Assembly (NCBI GenBank): GCA_019426215.1
Contig: CM033396.1
Location: forward strand, 38,430,503-38,494,502
Reading direction: 5' to 3'
Length of the DNA stretch: 64,000 nucleotides
Source: Buddleja alternifolia
Lineage: Eukaryota; Streptophyta; Magnoliopsida; Lamiales; Scrophulariaceae
Part shown: positions 1 to 13,212 of the stretch, piece by piece
How positions within the stretch are numbered: position 1 is the stretch's first letter
Layout: each line of letters opens with the position of its first letter
The notes under the pieces: model-generated
Seen by the model: the letters and a program-made list of their open reading frames with translations, nothing else
What the model was told of the DNA's origin: nothing
Databases searched by the model: none
Position numbers and translations under genes: made by a program

Positions 1-1375
1 GGGTTAGATCCTACGACTATTGCTATAGTCTTCCTAATACAATATGTCCTTATGGTTGAGTGGCTTTTCACTCATTCTAAATAGATATTTCCTCGCTTTT
101 ACACTCGTGTCATAAATTACTAGTTACTGGGTTTTGCCGACAACCATAGTTTGCCGGCAAACACCCCAAGTTTAAGTTTTTTTCTTTTTTATATATAAAA
201 ATGGATATACAAACAAAGTGTTCCTTTGTTGTAGGGGAAAAAAAAGGTTTGCTACATTTTTATTTATAATTGTTTCCAGTGAGAAAAGAGTAAAATATAG
301 AAACTAAGTAAAGCAATAAAAAAACATTTCCTTTTTTTTTTTGTATCTTGTTATTCGATTATATTTTGTTATTATAGTAGCGGGGCAGTCGTTACACCAT
401 TCGTGCAAGTCTTTGGCGGTGTGTTTGGTTAAATCCAAACTACTGTTTTAATCTACATTGAGTTTGTCAAGTAATGAAAAAAATACTTAAATCAAATCAA
501 ATATATACGATTAAGGTACGTATATAATGAAGCATTCAAAGAAGGGTTTATACTGAAATTGTGAGGCATTCATGATGTGAGAATAGATGATATGCATATT
601 AAATAAATATATTCATTATTCTGAGAAATACCGAATTCTTAGCTAGTTTGATTATGTGTTGTTTTATTTAGTTTGAGTAGCCGCATAATTATTTAGGAGG
701 ATACTACAGTTATATGTTTTACTTTTATTTTCACTAGAGTTTCGTATTAATTCTTTCTATTTTTCGATAGAAAAAAAAAAAGGATGATGATTTATGTATT
801 TTAACCTGACACAATTATTATAAATTGATTATCGGACAAAAATAGATTTCTGAAGTTGATATAAATAGATGTCGATTTAGAAAACCTGATTATTCCCTAA
901 TTAATTATTTTATGTTTGATTACTCAAACAACAATAATCGGGAAAATATAATCTAAATTATCCAAGTCTTAAGCAAGGTTTCTATGCTACATTTGTTGAT
1001 CACACTATTTATCCACAAAAAAGAGCCTTCTAGTGGTGGCTTTATTTTCAAAAAACAAATAAATTTTATTTAATTATAATGAAACAATCTTGTAAAACGC
1101 GCTATTTTCCACTACAAAAATATGAAATAGTTTGAGAATATATATAAAAAAATGAGCTATAAATCTAAGTTTGCATGTGAAGTACTTCAACTTGAGTTGA
1201 CAATATTGGTGGTTCCACTGTGACAGAAAGTTAAAGACATGTATATATCTTCTATTTTCTTCATATCTCATAATCAATTACACAAGGTTTTGTTAAAAGA
1301 AACAAGTGACTAATTTTAGTATGACCTACATAAAAATTCGAAAGCATGATGATTTTTGGAAAATTTTAGTTCGGA
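1..1375. other. AT-rich sequence without a recognisable gene
   Basis: No open frame here has recognisable protein similarity and no terminal repeats or RNA genes could be seen. The stretch contains homopolymer A/T runs and stops in all frames. It ends at a 5-bp sequence (ctcgg, 1376-1380) read as the left target duplication of the adjacent solo LTR. Confidence 0.6.
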
Positions 1376-1380
1376 CTCGG

Positions 1381-2849
1381 TGATGCGTGTCGTAACACAC
1401 CAAAAATACTATTTATGTTTACCTTGATATCTAGTAATAGTGATAAGTAAGGGTCGAGTCCAAGAGAGCGTAAATCAAAATATAATTGTTAACTACTTGC
1501 GACAAAGCAATAGAGGGGGGGGGGGTGTAATTAGATGATAACTAAACAAACGAGAATGTAAAATAAGCAATTACATGATAGAGATAAACGATAATGGAGA
1601 AACCCGGTCACTTGTAGTCACCCTTCATCTTCACGATTTGATCATAGATACATGAGATTAATTCTAATCAAGTAGCCAACTAAGAGAATCAATGATAGCA
1701 TGTGAACCCCTTACTCTTCCTTAATTGTACCTTACCAATGGATAGCCAATCAATAAATACTTCCTCCTAAAACACATCTAGAAACTAGGCTTTTGATTAA
1801 TTAGAGGAGAAACATTAATTACTAGAAAAGAGTTGGTATCAAGAGCTAATCCACTTATCATGAATTGAGTCTAATGACATTAGCTTTCCCCTAAAGGTCT
1901 AGTGGCCCTTAGTTGCTAGTTTGCTACTAAGTAAGGCCCTAATTGATATTAATTTAATCTTAATTAGCAATGAGTCAATGAAACACAATAACAAAATGTG
2001 TATCTAAATTAAGCATTTCATCAAACACTTGACATGTAAATAAGAAATCAACTACTCAACTAGAAAAACTAGATTAAGAACAAGTCTCACAAATCAAGAT
2101 GATGAATTCGTATTACAATTGCTCGGATAAGGTTTTTAGCCTCTAAAATTCATCTTCAAAGCAAAAATCGTGTAAAAGAATACAAAGAGGAACAAGACTT
2201 GGGAGAAAAGATACCCTAAAAATGAGCTAAGGACATATTTATAGGCCCAAAATCGGGTCCCTACGGTAAGTCTCGTGCTGCAGCGCAAGCAAGCAATAGC
2301 TTCGGCCCGTTCATGCTGCAGCGAGCATTTTCGCTTGATGCGGTCTCATGCGCAGTCTTGGTAAATTAGTCATATCTTTCTCAATAGGCAAATGATTGAG
2401 ACGATTCAAGATGGTATGAAAATCTAAAACACAGATCTACAATTCATTAGATGGATCCAAGAACGGATTCATCCTTTAAAAATAGGAAAATTTCATCTCA
2501 AAGTGATACTTCATTTTGATCTTCTGCACTGTTCACTTCCGATGTATTTTTCGCCTTCTTATGAACATTTTTGATCTTTGTCTTCAACATATAAAATAGA
2601 TCTTTTAGATTTACAAAGGCATAAAAGCGCAGTCAATTGGATATCCATAGAGAGAGTTACGGCAAAAATGCTATGATGCGCTTGGAAAACCGTTTCTTCT
2701 TAATTTCGTGCTATTTTCTTCTTTTTTCTAAAATGTCTTTGGATGATCCTACAATATAAAATTAAGACTTTAGGAAAATATTTAGCATTAAATATCAAAC
2801 AAAAGCATTGTAATTAGATGAGATTACTAAGTACATAAAGCACTTACTA
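1381..2849 (-). mobile_element. probable solo LTR of a gypsy-type retrotransposon
   Basis: The block starts TGATGCGTG and ends CACTTACTA, an imperfect inverted pair of the kind that bounds plant gypsy LTRs. It is flanked by near-identical 5-mers, ctcgg (1376-1380) and ctcag (2850-2854), read as a target duplication with one mutation. A TATA-like tataaata occurs on the minus strand near 2238, which suggests minus orientation. No primer-binding site, coding sequence or second LTR lies nearby, so a solo LTR is the simplest reading. An 11-nt G run (1515-1525) and two ctgcagcg motifs (near 2279 and 2323) lie inside. The family name is not recognised; boundaries are inferred by eye. Confidence 0.5.
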
Positions 2850-3091
2850 CTCAGTCTGGCCGAACTCCAGTGTAATTCACCAGGAGAGTGAATTACACTT
2901 GCCAAATAATTGATCACAGATTGCGTAAATTATACTTGGATTCAGCCAGATCGGGTCTGAGCTAGAATTTTCCTTGATTTTTATATTTTTAGTAATCCAT
3001 TTAAATCCTTGATAATTGGGATGGTCCTGCTTTATTTGGCATTTAGCAATGGTAAAAGGACAAGATCCGTGGATAATCATAAGGCTGCAAC

Positions 3092-3569
3092 CTATGGTAC
3101 ACAGATACTCCTGAAAACGATCATGTGCAGTATTGTATTCGTATTGTACCCTTATCCAATGCGGATACTTCTGGATACCATGTCCTAACCATATTTGAAG
3201 TGTCAGAAAATAAAAAGAAAAGATTAAATTTTGAATATTGTATCCAACACGCCCTTGGATACCAGGTAGTGTATTTTTTGAATATTATACAATACTATTT
3301 GGACTAAAATAAAAAAATGGATGATATTTTCTTCTTTTGTTAAAAATTAAAACATAAAAATTAAACAAACAACAACAAAATTTAAAGAACTAATAAAAAT
3401 GTTATTTATATCAATGAATTTATCGAATCAAATTTATTTTAAAATATTATACATGCATATATATACACGTATTCCCAGCGTATCATATTCTAAAATTTTG
3501 ATATTTGTCGTATTTCGTATCCGTGTCATATCATACCCGTATCCTCGTATTCGTATCCATGCATTATAA
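3092..3569. mobile_element. hAT-type non-autonomous element (MITE)
   Basis: The 8-mer gctgcaac occurs directly repeated at 3084-3091 and 3570-3577, the duplication length made by hAT transposases. The enclosed 478-bp block has imperfect terminal inverted repeats: the left end starts ctatggtacacagatac and the reverse complement of the right end starts ttataatgcatggatac. Its ends are rich in repeated gtatccgtat/cgtattcg-like words on opposite strands, which would fold back. No transposase is encoded. Confidence 0.6.
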
Positions 3570-3919
3570 GCTGCAACATTCAAAATTTTAAAAATAAATC
3601 TTGTCAATCATATATACACATAAAGAGCTCCATTTTCAAAAATAATTCAATTAACAATCTTATCAATCTCGTAATTCATATATGCGTAATTAAATAATGA
3701 CTATCTTCTACTCTTTTGTGTAATGTAGTTGAATAAAATATGAGATTTTATAAATGGGTGTTATATTATATTATATATCATGAAAAGAAAAACTCAATTA
3801 TTGTGATATATATCCAGTTTAGGATTGTTAGATATGAAAGATCAGTACGTAGGTCACATTTGGACACAATGTTTCTGAAGATGATTATTTGAACTTCCGA
3901 ATTACGACAAAAAATGTAA

Positions 3920-4465
3920 GGCTCTGTTAAGAAGTATTTTTATTTTATTTTTAACCGTCAATTTTAAAACATATATATGGTAAAATGAGTCTTCTTTTTT
4001 TCTTTTTCTTTTTTAAATAGTAAGTATGTTTAGTTGTTTTTTTAAATTGTTGGGACTGGAATCGAAGATTTGATGATGTATGAAATGAATGAAAATTAGT
4101 TAAAAGTAATGATTATATGAATAATATATACAAAATAATAAATACTATTATATTGACTAAATATATCAATAAGTGAAAATGACAAAAATTTACTCATTGA
4201 AGAAAACTAAAAAGGTAAAAATACTCAAAATGGGTCTTAAAATATGTACATGACTGTGGATATTAAGACTATGTGTTCCAATTTGTTTGACTATAGCATC
4301 ACTATTGTTGCCGGAAACACGGCTTTTCAGACGGAGTTGTGAGATAAGTAAAAACGCGACTGTAATTTGGTAAAATGAAAGGTAGTTATTAGAGAATGTA
4401 AAAGTAAAAAAAATGAAAAAATGTGTATTTTAGTTGAAAATGGTGTAACACAAATAAACAAAGCC
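3920..4465. mobile_element. possible Tourist-like MITE
   Basis: The left end reads ggctctgttaa and the right end, reverse-complemented, reads ggctttgttta, a short terminal inverted repeat resembling the clearer Tourist element at 9190-9657. The flanking trinucleotides are taa (3917-3919) and tta (4466-4468), so a TWA duplication would need one mutation. The interior is AT-rich and non-coding. Confidence 0.4.
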
Positions 4466-4873
4466 TTATATATAGTTTTTGGAAAGTAACAAATGTTACA
4501 TGCATCATTTCAAATTTAAATGTCTAAATTTTATATGTACTTATTTGTATTGTAAAATGTATGATATTCTATTATTTTGTTTTTATTTTTAAGTTATATT
4601 ATATACATGAGAATATCTGTAATATATGGACATTTTAATACACACACACAGACATACATATACATATATATATATATATAAATATTCATATTACTAACAC
4701 ATTTAATTATATTTGAATTTGTATAAGATTATATCATTTTTCGTTTCCCAGTATATTATCATGTCCAAAACTAATCAATATGTAATTTTGTCAGGCATGG
4801 TTGCGAGACCTATCCCGAGAAAGTTTTTGTATAAGATTACAACACACAACATTTGGAGTAGACTAGTAAAGAG

Positions 4874-4890
4874 CACGTGCGTTGCACGTG
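4874..4890 (-). other. Helitron 3'-terminal hairpin
   Basis: The minus strand reads cacgtgc-aac-gcacgtg, a perfect 7-bp stem with a 3-nt loop, followed by ctctttactag and T. This spacing and the CTAG end fit a Helitron 3' terminus. The cacgtgc...gcacgtg hairpin matches a form I remember from other plant Helitron ends. Confidence 0.7.
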
Positions 4891-5433
4891 ATTCCTATTT
4901 ATTTGTTTTAAAAAATAGATTGATGTAAATAAAAGTGATTATTAATTTGTATAATACATCTTAGTTTTATATATTTAAAATTATATATTAATGTTTTATA
5001 AAAGAGTATAACGTAAATATAAAAAACAGTATATTCATTCATACACTAAACGATGTTGCATCCTTAACCTATAATGTTTTTCACTATATAATTTTTGCAG
5101 TAGTATTTCTTTTTAGTATATTTGTTTGTATCTTTTCTTAATCTATTGGTAATATATATTTTTTGTCAATACTTATTGCCTTTTGGAAATCAATTTGATT
5201 TTTGAAGATGGATGAGCCTATTTTATATTTGCTTACTGTAATGTAGTAATTAAGCAAAAAAATTTATGATTGAGAAGTTTTGATTTATAACATAAACTCA
5301 ATATTGAATTTCAAAATGCAATTCTCGATGTTATTTGATTTGAATAGTGAAAATAATTTACAACCGAAAAGGTTGAAAAGATAGATAACATGATATATAA
5401 ATAACTAATTTATAATACTATTTGAAGTTGTAA

Positions 5434-7868
5434 TTATTCCTTTTCTTCCTTGATCATGGTTGAACTTGCAACCTTCTTCTTACTTAGCTTCACGTTTTTG
5501 ATTTTATATATTTTTGTGAAGCTGCATAATGTTAGTTCATCATCATTTGATATATTGCTCATGACTCCTTCATTTTTGTTTGTCGTCGTCTTCTTTATTT
5601 TCTTTGCACCCTCTTCTTCAGAATCTCCTTTGCTTTCATTTTGAAGTTCATCTGGTTTTGTAACATTTTGTATATTTTCACTTGCCTTCTTCTCTAGACC
5701 CTTTTTTTCCTTTCTTTTTTTGTCTTTCTCAATTTGTGGTTGTACTCTGTCAATTGCATCTGCAATGACACAAAATATTCCCTTGTTCATATAAGATTTT
5801 CTATTTAGTGCGATGGGGAAGATAAATTCATTAGATGTTTGTAAGTTCAGGGCTTTATAATACATTGAGCTATGTTCTCCCTGAAAAGATGAATAATTAT
5901 GTATAGAAAACCAAAGATAAAATGTATAATACTATAAAGCTACTCTTGGATTGTTAATATGTATTCATGTATGGGGCATCCAACATATAATGTTGCTGCA
6001 TCTTCAAACATTGTGATACATGCTATGTCTTTGTCTTGTACAACTTTTAAAATCAACCTAGACCTTGAAACGATGCAAAGTTGTGAATAATTTACAATGA
6101 ATAAACCATATATTCTTTGAAAACGATACTAATAATCTTGTTACCTTGGTACGGTTTCTATGCCTCCCTCATTATATTTTGTACAATTTGCATGTTCAGT
6201 AATATTGAAAAATAGAACAACCGCATCTTTTGCATGAATCATACCACAATGATGATTTATTCTTAACCTTATCAACCATTGCCTTGAAACAATAATATGT
6301 ATCCTATAAAAAAAGTAATTTAAGTGATTGTAATTTTGTTAGTATAAATAATTTAACATCCATTATTTTTTCTTAATATACCTCCAATAGTTCTTGTCGA
6401 TTGTGGATGATTTCTCTAAGTGTTACTTCCATTGATGTTTGTATTCTACACTTCATTTGCAACTCAGTTATCTTGATTTGGATGATCATTTTTACTTAAC
6501 CTATATAACATGGACACTAAAAGAAAACAAATATTAGTTTTAAAACAAAGTTTTGAATATTTTGTAATATAATGAGTACCATTTTTGCATTTCTCCAATC
6601 TGTTTAACATCCGGACTAATTTGTATTATTGATGCTACTGTTGTTTGCATTTGCGATATATCTGAATCAACAAAAAATATTAAAAGGTAATAATTATAAA
6701 AAAAATTAACTATCCCAATATTTTTACAATAAATAATTACCTAGGTACAGTCTAGTGTGACATTCGCTATTGCTACAAGTGGCTTTTGATCAACAATTTC
6801 ATATAATTTTCCTCCTTCATTTGTTGCCAAATCTTTCCACAGACAGATTACCAAGGGACGATATCTTTAAAATTAAAAATATATGTTAAATAGTTACAAA
6901 TTGAATTAAATAATACGTTATTATCTAAATTGTTATTGGCTTTTATCGTGGTAACTGTAAAAAAAGATTTGTTATTTTTCAGTGTCATAGTGACATTTTT
7001 TTAATGGAAAACCTATTTTTTTTTATAAGAAGTTTAAGAAATTAAAGATAGTCAATTAGTTAGAAAATAGTATTTAATTAACTAACGAAAAGGTGACCTG
7101 GTAAATGAACTCAATTGTTGAAATCATTTGCAGTAAAAAAGTCGTATGATCTCTGTTTTTCATGAAAGAATTCCCTATTGAAAATCCTAACTTTATAAAC
7201 CAGTGAAGTAAAAGTTCATAAAATTGAGATATATTATATTATTTTATATGCCTTTTGTCGATTATTGTTATTTCTCTCACATGTTTGAGTCTTCCTTTTG
7301 GATTTGCTATCATTCTTGATTCTTTGACCTTGATAACGGTTCCATAAATATTTGCACATTGGAATATAACATTTATATTTTTATATCGAAATTTGAATTT
7401 TAACTAAATATTAAAGGGAAAAATAATTCTCCTTGTCCTTTGTTGTTGTTAGCCACGTGATCAATGTCTTTAAAAGCCACAAACTTGAATTCTCCATTTG
7501 GATCACATGCATCATTAACTACCGTCTATTTGTTAAGAACCAACTCTTTTTCAGGGTGTGCATTATGAAACCTTGAATCAACATATTTAATTTCACCATT
7601 AGAGACGACATAAGTGTTGTTTAGCTTAAATTTTTTGCCAAGTAGATCAATCTCGTTGTTGGACATAATTATCCCAATTCGTGAACCCTGCACATTAAGT
7701 TGTTAGTATAGCTTTATTTGTAGTAAAAGCATAAAGTTAAAAAATTTCGTACTTGATCATCTGTCATGATAAGTTTTTATATTCTTTAAGCTAAGTTTTT
7801 GCCACAAGCTGTTTCGACTCCAACGCGTAAAGTCCTTGGTTGTAGCATGACCTTTGTCTGCATTATCT
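5434..7868 (-). pseudogene. RPA1-like single-stranded DNA-binding protein gene, degraded
   Basis: Minus-strand exon-like pieces appear in the order expected for the large subunit of replication protein A. About 7868-7754 ends LIMTDDQ at a GT donor. 7689-7424 begins GSRIGIIM and matches the first OB fold. About 7400-7290 contains ITIIDKR. 6873-6743 contains LWKDLATNEGG, the second OB fold. 6664-6580 contains ISPDVKQIGEM. About 6490-6380 ends RQELLE. 6303-6146 is the zinc-ribbon region with WYDSCKRCG. 6062-5945 contains FEDAATLYVG, the C-terminal OB fold. 5880-5434 is a Lys/Glu-rich tail ending in TAA. The family binds single-stranded DNA in replication and repair; plants have many copies and Helitrons often carry one. 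A TAG interrupts the second exon (7526-7528) and the zinc-ribbon exon changes frame near 6200, so this copy looks dead. The true start was not found. Confidence 0.65.
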
Positions 7869-8780
7869 TCAGATCACTTATGGAAATCGTTGTTTCGCTC
7901 AACGTAATAAAATTGTTACCTACATAGAACTGTAATTTAAAGATTAGTTGGACGTTTAATTTGGTTACAAAAAAGGTTGATGAATTGGGAAATTTACATT
8001 GTTTGAAATTAACAAAAAAACTTAAGCACTTACAAATAATCAATGTTTTATCTAATTTATATAAGCAAAGATGCGAGTACAAGAGCAAATTGGAATCTTT
8101 TCTAAGTTAAGATTACAAATTGAAAGAAGTTACAAAATTTTCAGTTCGAAATGTTTAAAATTTATAGTAGATTAAATCTATGATAGTTGATGAACCATTT
8201 TTTAATTTATGTAATATTCTATGAATTCTATCCTGTCTCATGATTAATATTAATTTAATTAGAATGTTCTTTGAATTTGGTAATACGATAGCCATATTTA
8301 TGACTTAATATTCTAATAAATAAATTGCATACCATGAATTGGAGCCATGTATTATTATAATATCTTATTTGATTTGTAAATGTACATTCTTCAATTAAAC
8401 AACCAATGACCTTTTAGAATACATTCAATTGACAAATGTTATTCATGAATATCATTTGAAATTGTATTTTATGTATTGACGTATAAATTTTCATATATTC
8501 TTCAATTTGTTGCCTGATGGAATGTATCACAATGAACAATCAATGAATCATTTGAAAACATTAAATTGATAGATGGTATTCATGTATATAACTACAAAAT
8601 CTTATTTTGCCTATTAGTTGTGTTATATTAATTTGATATTAAAATATTTTGTAGGTTTTAAATTTGATTAAGACTAAAATAGTATTAAAATTTAGCACTT
8701 TAATTTATATATCTTTATCTTCTGATGAGTTTTGAAAAAATAATGGTACATGATCCTTAATTTATATCATATATAGATTA

Positions 8781-8786
<6 letters not shown>

Positions 8787-8812
<26 letters not shown>
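8787..8812. repeat. (TA)n microsatellite
   Basis: Uninterrupted TA dinucleotides of about 26 bp, just outside the candidate 5' end of the Helitron. The rest of 8813-9186 is AT-rich with no recognisable feature. Confidence 0.9.
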
Positions 8813-9189
8813 AATTCATATAGCGTTATAATAATGCGTGATCAATACTATATATCATTGAGTAATTATTAAGTGGTATACAAATTAACCTCCGAGGATA
8901 TTCTGCCTCTCATTTTGAATGATAAATAATTTTGTTTTGTTTTCTTTGTTTACCGAAAAAGAGAGACAGTGAAACTTGAAAAATAAAAACTTAAAAAATG
9001 AGTTGGATAAATATTTATTTATGTTGCAATAAACAAAATTAAATAATTTGGAAGAAAATTAATGAAAATGTAACAAAATTTTGAATTTAATTAATTGTTG
9101 CAAGGATTAAATAAGAAAATAAGTATTTGATAAAATATTTATTTATCTTGTCTATAAATGATATATTGGTAAAAAAGTGAGATTGTTTA

Positions 9190-9657
9190 GGCCTGTTTGT
9201 TTGTATTTTCAAGCTCCTTTTTCCATTTTCATTTTCATATGAAAATGAAAATACACACTTTACGCTGTTTTTAACAAAAAATATTATCATTTTCATTCTT
9301 ATTTTTACGTTCTCAATAAATTTAAATCATTTTTTTAAAATTACATTCCACATCACTTGTCTCACATTTTCTTATTATCACTTTTCTCTATCATCCCCTT
9401 TCAATTTTTTTAATATTTCTATCTAATCTCCTTTAAATTTTTAAAACATCATCAATATTCAACATCAAATCCAACACTATCCATCTAATCATTATTTTTC
9501 AATTATTTCACACATCACACTCATCAATTTCAACCATTTTCAAAAAACACAACCAAACACATCTATTTTTCTCATTCAAAAATCACAAAACTCATTCCTC
9601 CATACATTTTAGAAAATGACGGTTGAAAGTAAAATGAAAACACATCCCAACAGAGCC
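9190..9657. mobile_element. Tourist-like (PIF/Harbinger) MITE
   Basis: The 468-bp element starts ggcctgtttg and ends caacagagcc, an imperfect terminal inverted repeat. It is bounded by a TTA on each side (9187-9189 and 9658-9660), the duplication typical of PIF/Harbinger transposases. The interior holds a near-palindromic tttcatatgaaa (9232-9243) and otherwise simple T/C-rich sequence without coding capacity. Confidence 0.7.
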
Positions 9658-10049
9658 TTAGAAATTCTTTATTAAGATTTTTACAAACGACTATGTATCT
9701 AAATTACAATTGAAGTAATTGATACAATTAGATTGTAATGTTTCGAGTGATGGCGGCAAGAACAGTTTTTTTTCCAATTCTTTATGGGTCCAAAAAATGC
9801 ATCTTGCATGTGATTCTCTATATATGCCTAAAAAATATGCATTTGATGAGTACAAGTGTACAACTTCTCTCAAGCTATACACTTGAGAGAAATTTTGCTA
9901 TTAAAAAAAAAGAGAATACATATATTGTTAAAGAATCTATAATAGTTGTACGTTATTGATGTTGCAGACCCACCATTAAATAAACTCACCCACTATCATA
10001 AATCACGTGAATCTATCCACCATCTCTCCTCTTTTGTCCAACACTCTAC

Positions 10050-10051
<2 letters not shown>

Positions 10052-10082
<31 letters not shown>

Positions 10083-10083
10083 A
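10052..10083. repeat. C21-A11 homopolymer pair
   Basis: A run of 21 C is followed directly by 11 A. No element boundary could be tied to it. Exact lengths in such runs are prone to sequencing error. Confidence 0.9.
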
Positions 10084-11148
10084 GAAAACCACCAAACGGT
10101 GGGGAGGTTAAGGCAAAGACTTCCAACCTGTATATAGCAAAGAAATTGATGGGTCAGCAATTTCAACCAAAAGCCACTCATGGACTAAGCAATTTACAAT
10201 AATAATTGTAAATTACTACTTTTAACTTAAAGATGAAGATAGTGCCTATATAATTATAATAATTGCAATAATAAATAATGATCCTGTATAATATCATTCA
10301 TACATAAAGCACCGATTCACCAAAATAATAAAAGGAAAAAAGGACAAAACATTTGAAAATGTAAAGACATGTACAATGAAATCAAAATGGTTAAAAGAAG
10401 GTGAAGAAAGCACCCAGAATTGCAGGAGCCTAGCCTGTCGATCAATTTGAGAAAAAAGGAGTACAAATGTAGGTAGGAGACCCATCATGATTACAAAACA
10501 AATAAAAAGGCAAAGAAATTGGCAAAGATAGCAAATTAACAGAAACTGTTTTGTCTTCTTGGGCTAGGCACTTGTTTTATCTTGAAAGTGAAGATTTAAA
10601 AATGGAATTACAACAATATCGAAAAAAATTATATGTGATTCATTAAAGTTCTCTTGAACCATTGACATTATTATAATAGTAACATATACATTGAACAAGC
10701 TTATTTACTATTAATTACAAATTCATGCACATTCATTTGGTATATAATAAATATATTTTTATATGTTTTATATTAATTTTGAAAAAGAGTATTAACTTCA
10801 TCCAACATATACATTGAACAAACTTGTTAATTATTAAATTCAAGTACATGTACAAAGCAAACAATTAAAAATAAAAAAAATCAAGTACATGCACATCAAT
10901 AAAAATAATGATTATAGTTTTATTGGAGGATAATATTTTTATTACTATAGGGTTATTCTAGTCTTATTAAAAAAGTGTAAATCATGTAAAAGTGTAAATC
11001 ATGTAAATCACCTCAAATCATTCATACTTTTAGAATAGATATAGAAGATTTAATTCAAGAACCATAACAATAAGCGTGATCATAACATAGCTACCTCGAA
11101 ACCCATATATATTTATCCAAGCATTGCCTTGTGCAGAGAAGTTTGGGA

Positions 11149-11149
<1 letters not shown>

Positions 11150-11186
<37 letters not shown>

Positions 11187-11197
11187 GTGTGTGTGTA
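11150..11197. repeat. (AT)n-(GT)n compound microsatellite
   Basis: About 30 bp of AT dinucleotides pass into gtatatgtgtgtgtgt. Confidence 0.9.
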
Positions 11198-13212
11198 TTT
11201 ATTATCAAAACTTACGAGAGGTGAAAAACTGTGAAATGTTAGCTAGTGATATATAATTTTTTAATTAAAATTCTCAACCATCAAGCGTATTAATAATGTA
11301 GATAAATTTCCATATCTTTTGACAACAAATTAGAAAGGACTCTAGATTATACAAGCACGCGCGGTAGGGATGGAAAAAAATAACTTAAAACTTTGATAAT
11401 CGAATTGAGGTTTATACTTAAAATTGGTTCGAGCCAGAATCGTTAAGCATATAAACCAAGTTACTTTGCAAATATTTTTCAGTTCAATTAATAAGATTTG
11501 AAATGCAATTTGAGCTCTATTCATTTAGCTGCTAAATGAACTAGTAAAAAGTGTGCGTAAAGAAAATCAAGCTACTCAAGTTCAGTTCATATTCGACTAG
11601 AAAAAAGTTTGTTCATGCTCAATTTCTTTAACAATCAAATTAAATTCAGACACAATTTCTCTAGCTTAACTAAAATTCAGACAAAAACGCAAAGTGACTT
11701 ATTCAACTCGACAAGAACCAATGGAAAAGCTTGCCTAAAGAGGTGGGAAAGAAATAACATGCAACAAAAGAGATGAGTCGTTAACGTCTACACGTTTTCG
11801 TGACATAAATTTTGTGAAAACAACAAATTAAAGTGAAATTAGGAGATGGTAAGAATAGGCCAAAACTTGACTTTTGCTTCTCTTGGAGTTTTATATATAA
11901 TGGACATTAACTTTCTTCTTCTCTGTGTCCACGCAAGTAGTCTAGGGTTAATTTTTAACTTGTTAGGCTTTTTTGTCCCAAGAGATAAACCAAGGGTTGC
12001 AACTTGCTTGAAGTCCCGCCAAACGCAAAGGGTATTCTACCCCAATTAAGTAAAATTAAACTAATCTAAAAAAAAATTAAGTAAAATTAAACTAGAAGAG
12101 GAGCACTTTTACTATTACTCCATTGAGTCATTTTTATGAGTTTTTAGGATTCAGAATTGATCAAGATCATAAATATTTCTGTATGATAAATTTTTCTCAA
12201 TATATATTGTGCATTTACTATCAACACTATGATTGTGTATTTATTGACAGCACCATTCTTTGACTCGGATATGAGGACTAATCGCCCGACCCATGCCGCT
12301 TATGCCTTCTGGGGGCGCAACTACCTCCCCACAACTGTCACCTAAGATGGTGCTTTGTGCTGCCAAGTGTAGAAAGAAATAATGCATATGTTATAACGTA
12401 TAACTTTTAGCCCAACGGGAAGCGCTTAATCCTAACATATGTGTACACTTATAGAATTGTAAATAGTATATATATATATATATATATATATATTGATATC
12501 ATTTTTTGTTTTTTTGAATACGGAAACGGAGCAAATATTTTGAGTTCAAATTTCACCATCACTCGTTTATGAAAAGGTCTTTGTATGGTAGATCCTATAG
12601 AAATTAGAGACGGTCGACATGTAATAGTCGGTGTTACAAATGTTATTATGAAATATTTTTCATCTTTAACAACTCAACTTTATAAGTTGTGTTAATAACA
12701 TTCAATATTTCGATGAAGATGTTAAAGAATATTGAATTTTGATTTCAATAGTTAGCAAAAAAAGACAAAAAAATTAACCTATATATATATAATTTATATA
12801 TTACACACATATTAGACTCTCATTTAAATTTTTATTTTACATCTGACTGCAGACTCACATAACAGGTCTAAGGTAAAAAAATACCTGCTGCTGGATTGTG
12901 TACTTAAGATGAAGACAATAACCCTCTGACACTAATAGCTAGCTAGCAAGCATTGTGACAGGCTCTTGTGCGCGAAGCAATTTATTTTCTTTATTTACAA
13001 AAATAAAAATAAATAAAAGTAGATAGAAGATTTATTAACATAACAACCTTTCTTGATTATAATTAGGGACTGGCCCAGGAATTTGGTTCCAGAAGGTAAA
13101 TACAAAAAAGAAAGAAAAAAAAGGGCAAAACTTGATATTTTAGACTTTGGGGAGCAAAATTTCGAATATAAAAAATTTACAAGTTAAAAAATAGTTCTCA
13201 AAGTTGAGGGTT

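Larger units (their letters stand above)
4863..8777 (-). mobile_element. Helitron carrying an RPA1-like gene (3' end clear, 5' end tentative)
   Basis: On the minus strand the 3' end shows all Helitron hallmarks: a 17-nt palindrome able to form a 7-bp hairpin (4874-4890), 11 nt later the terminal CTAG (4866-4863), and then a host T. Just inside lies a minus-strand RPA1-like gene, a common cargo of plant Helitrons. The 5' end is placed where the minus strand reads A followed by TCTATATATG (8778/8777); this is only a candidate because TC starts are weak signals in AT-rich DNA. No Rep/helicase reading frame was seen, so the copy would be non-autonomous. Helitrons leave no target duplication to confirm the ends. 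Confidence 0.5.
9661..13064. other. gene-free AT-rich stretch
   Basis: No gene could be supported in this 3.4 kb. Short open frames have no recognisable similarity. It holds simple repeats (C/A tract at 10052-10083, (AT)n-(GT)n at 11150-11197, (TA)n at 12467-12493) and a diverged block at 11390-11720 with repeated 'ttcgag/ctcaag/ttcgac' words of the kind seen in many plant repeats. 12260-12420 is somewhat GC-richer but encodes nothing I recognise. Confidence 0.6.
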
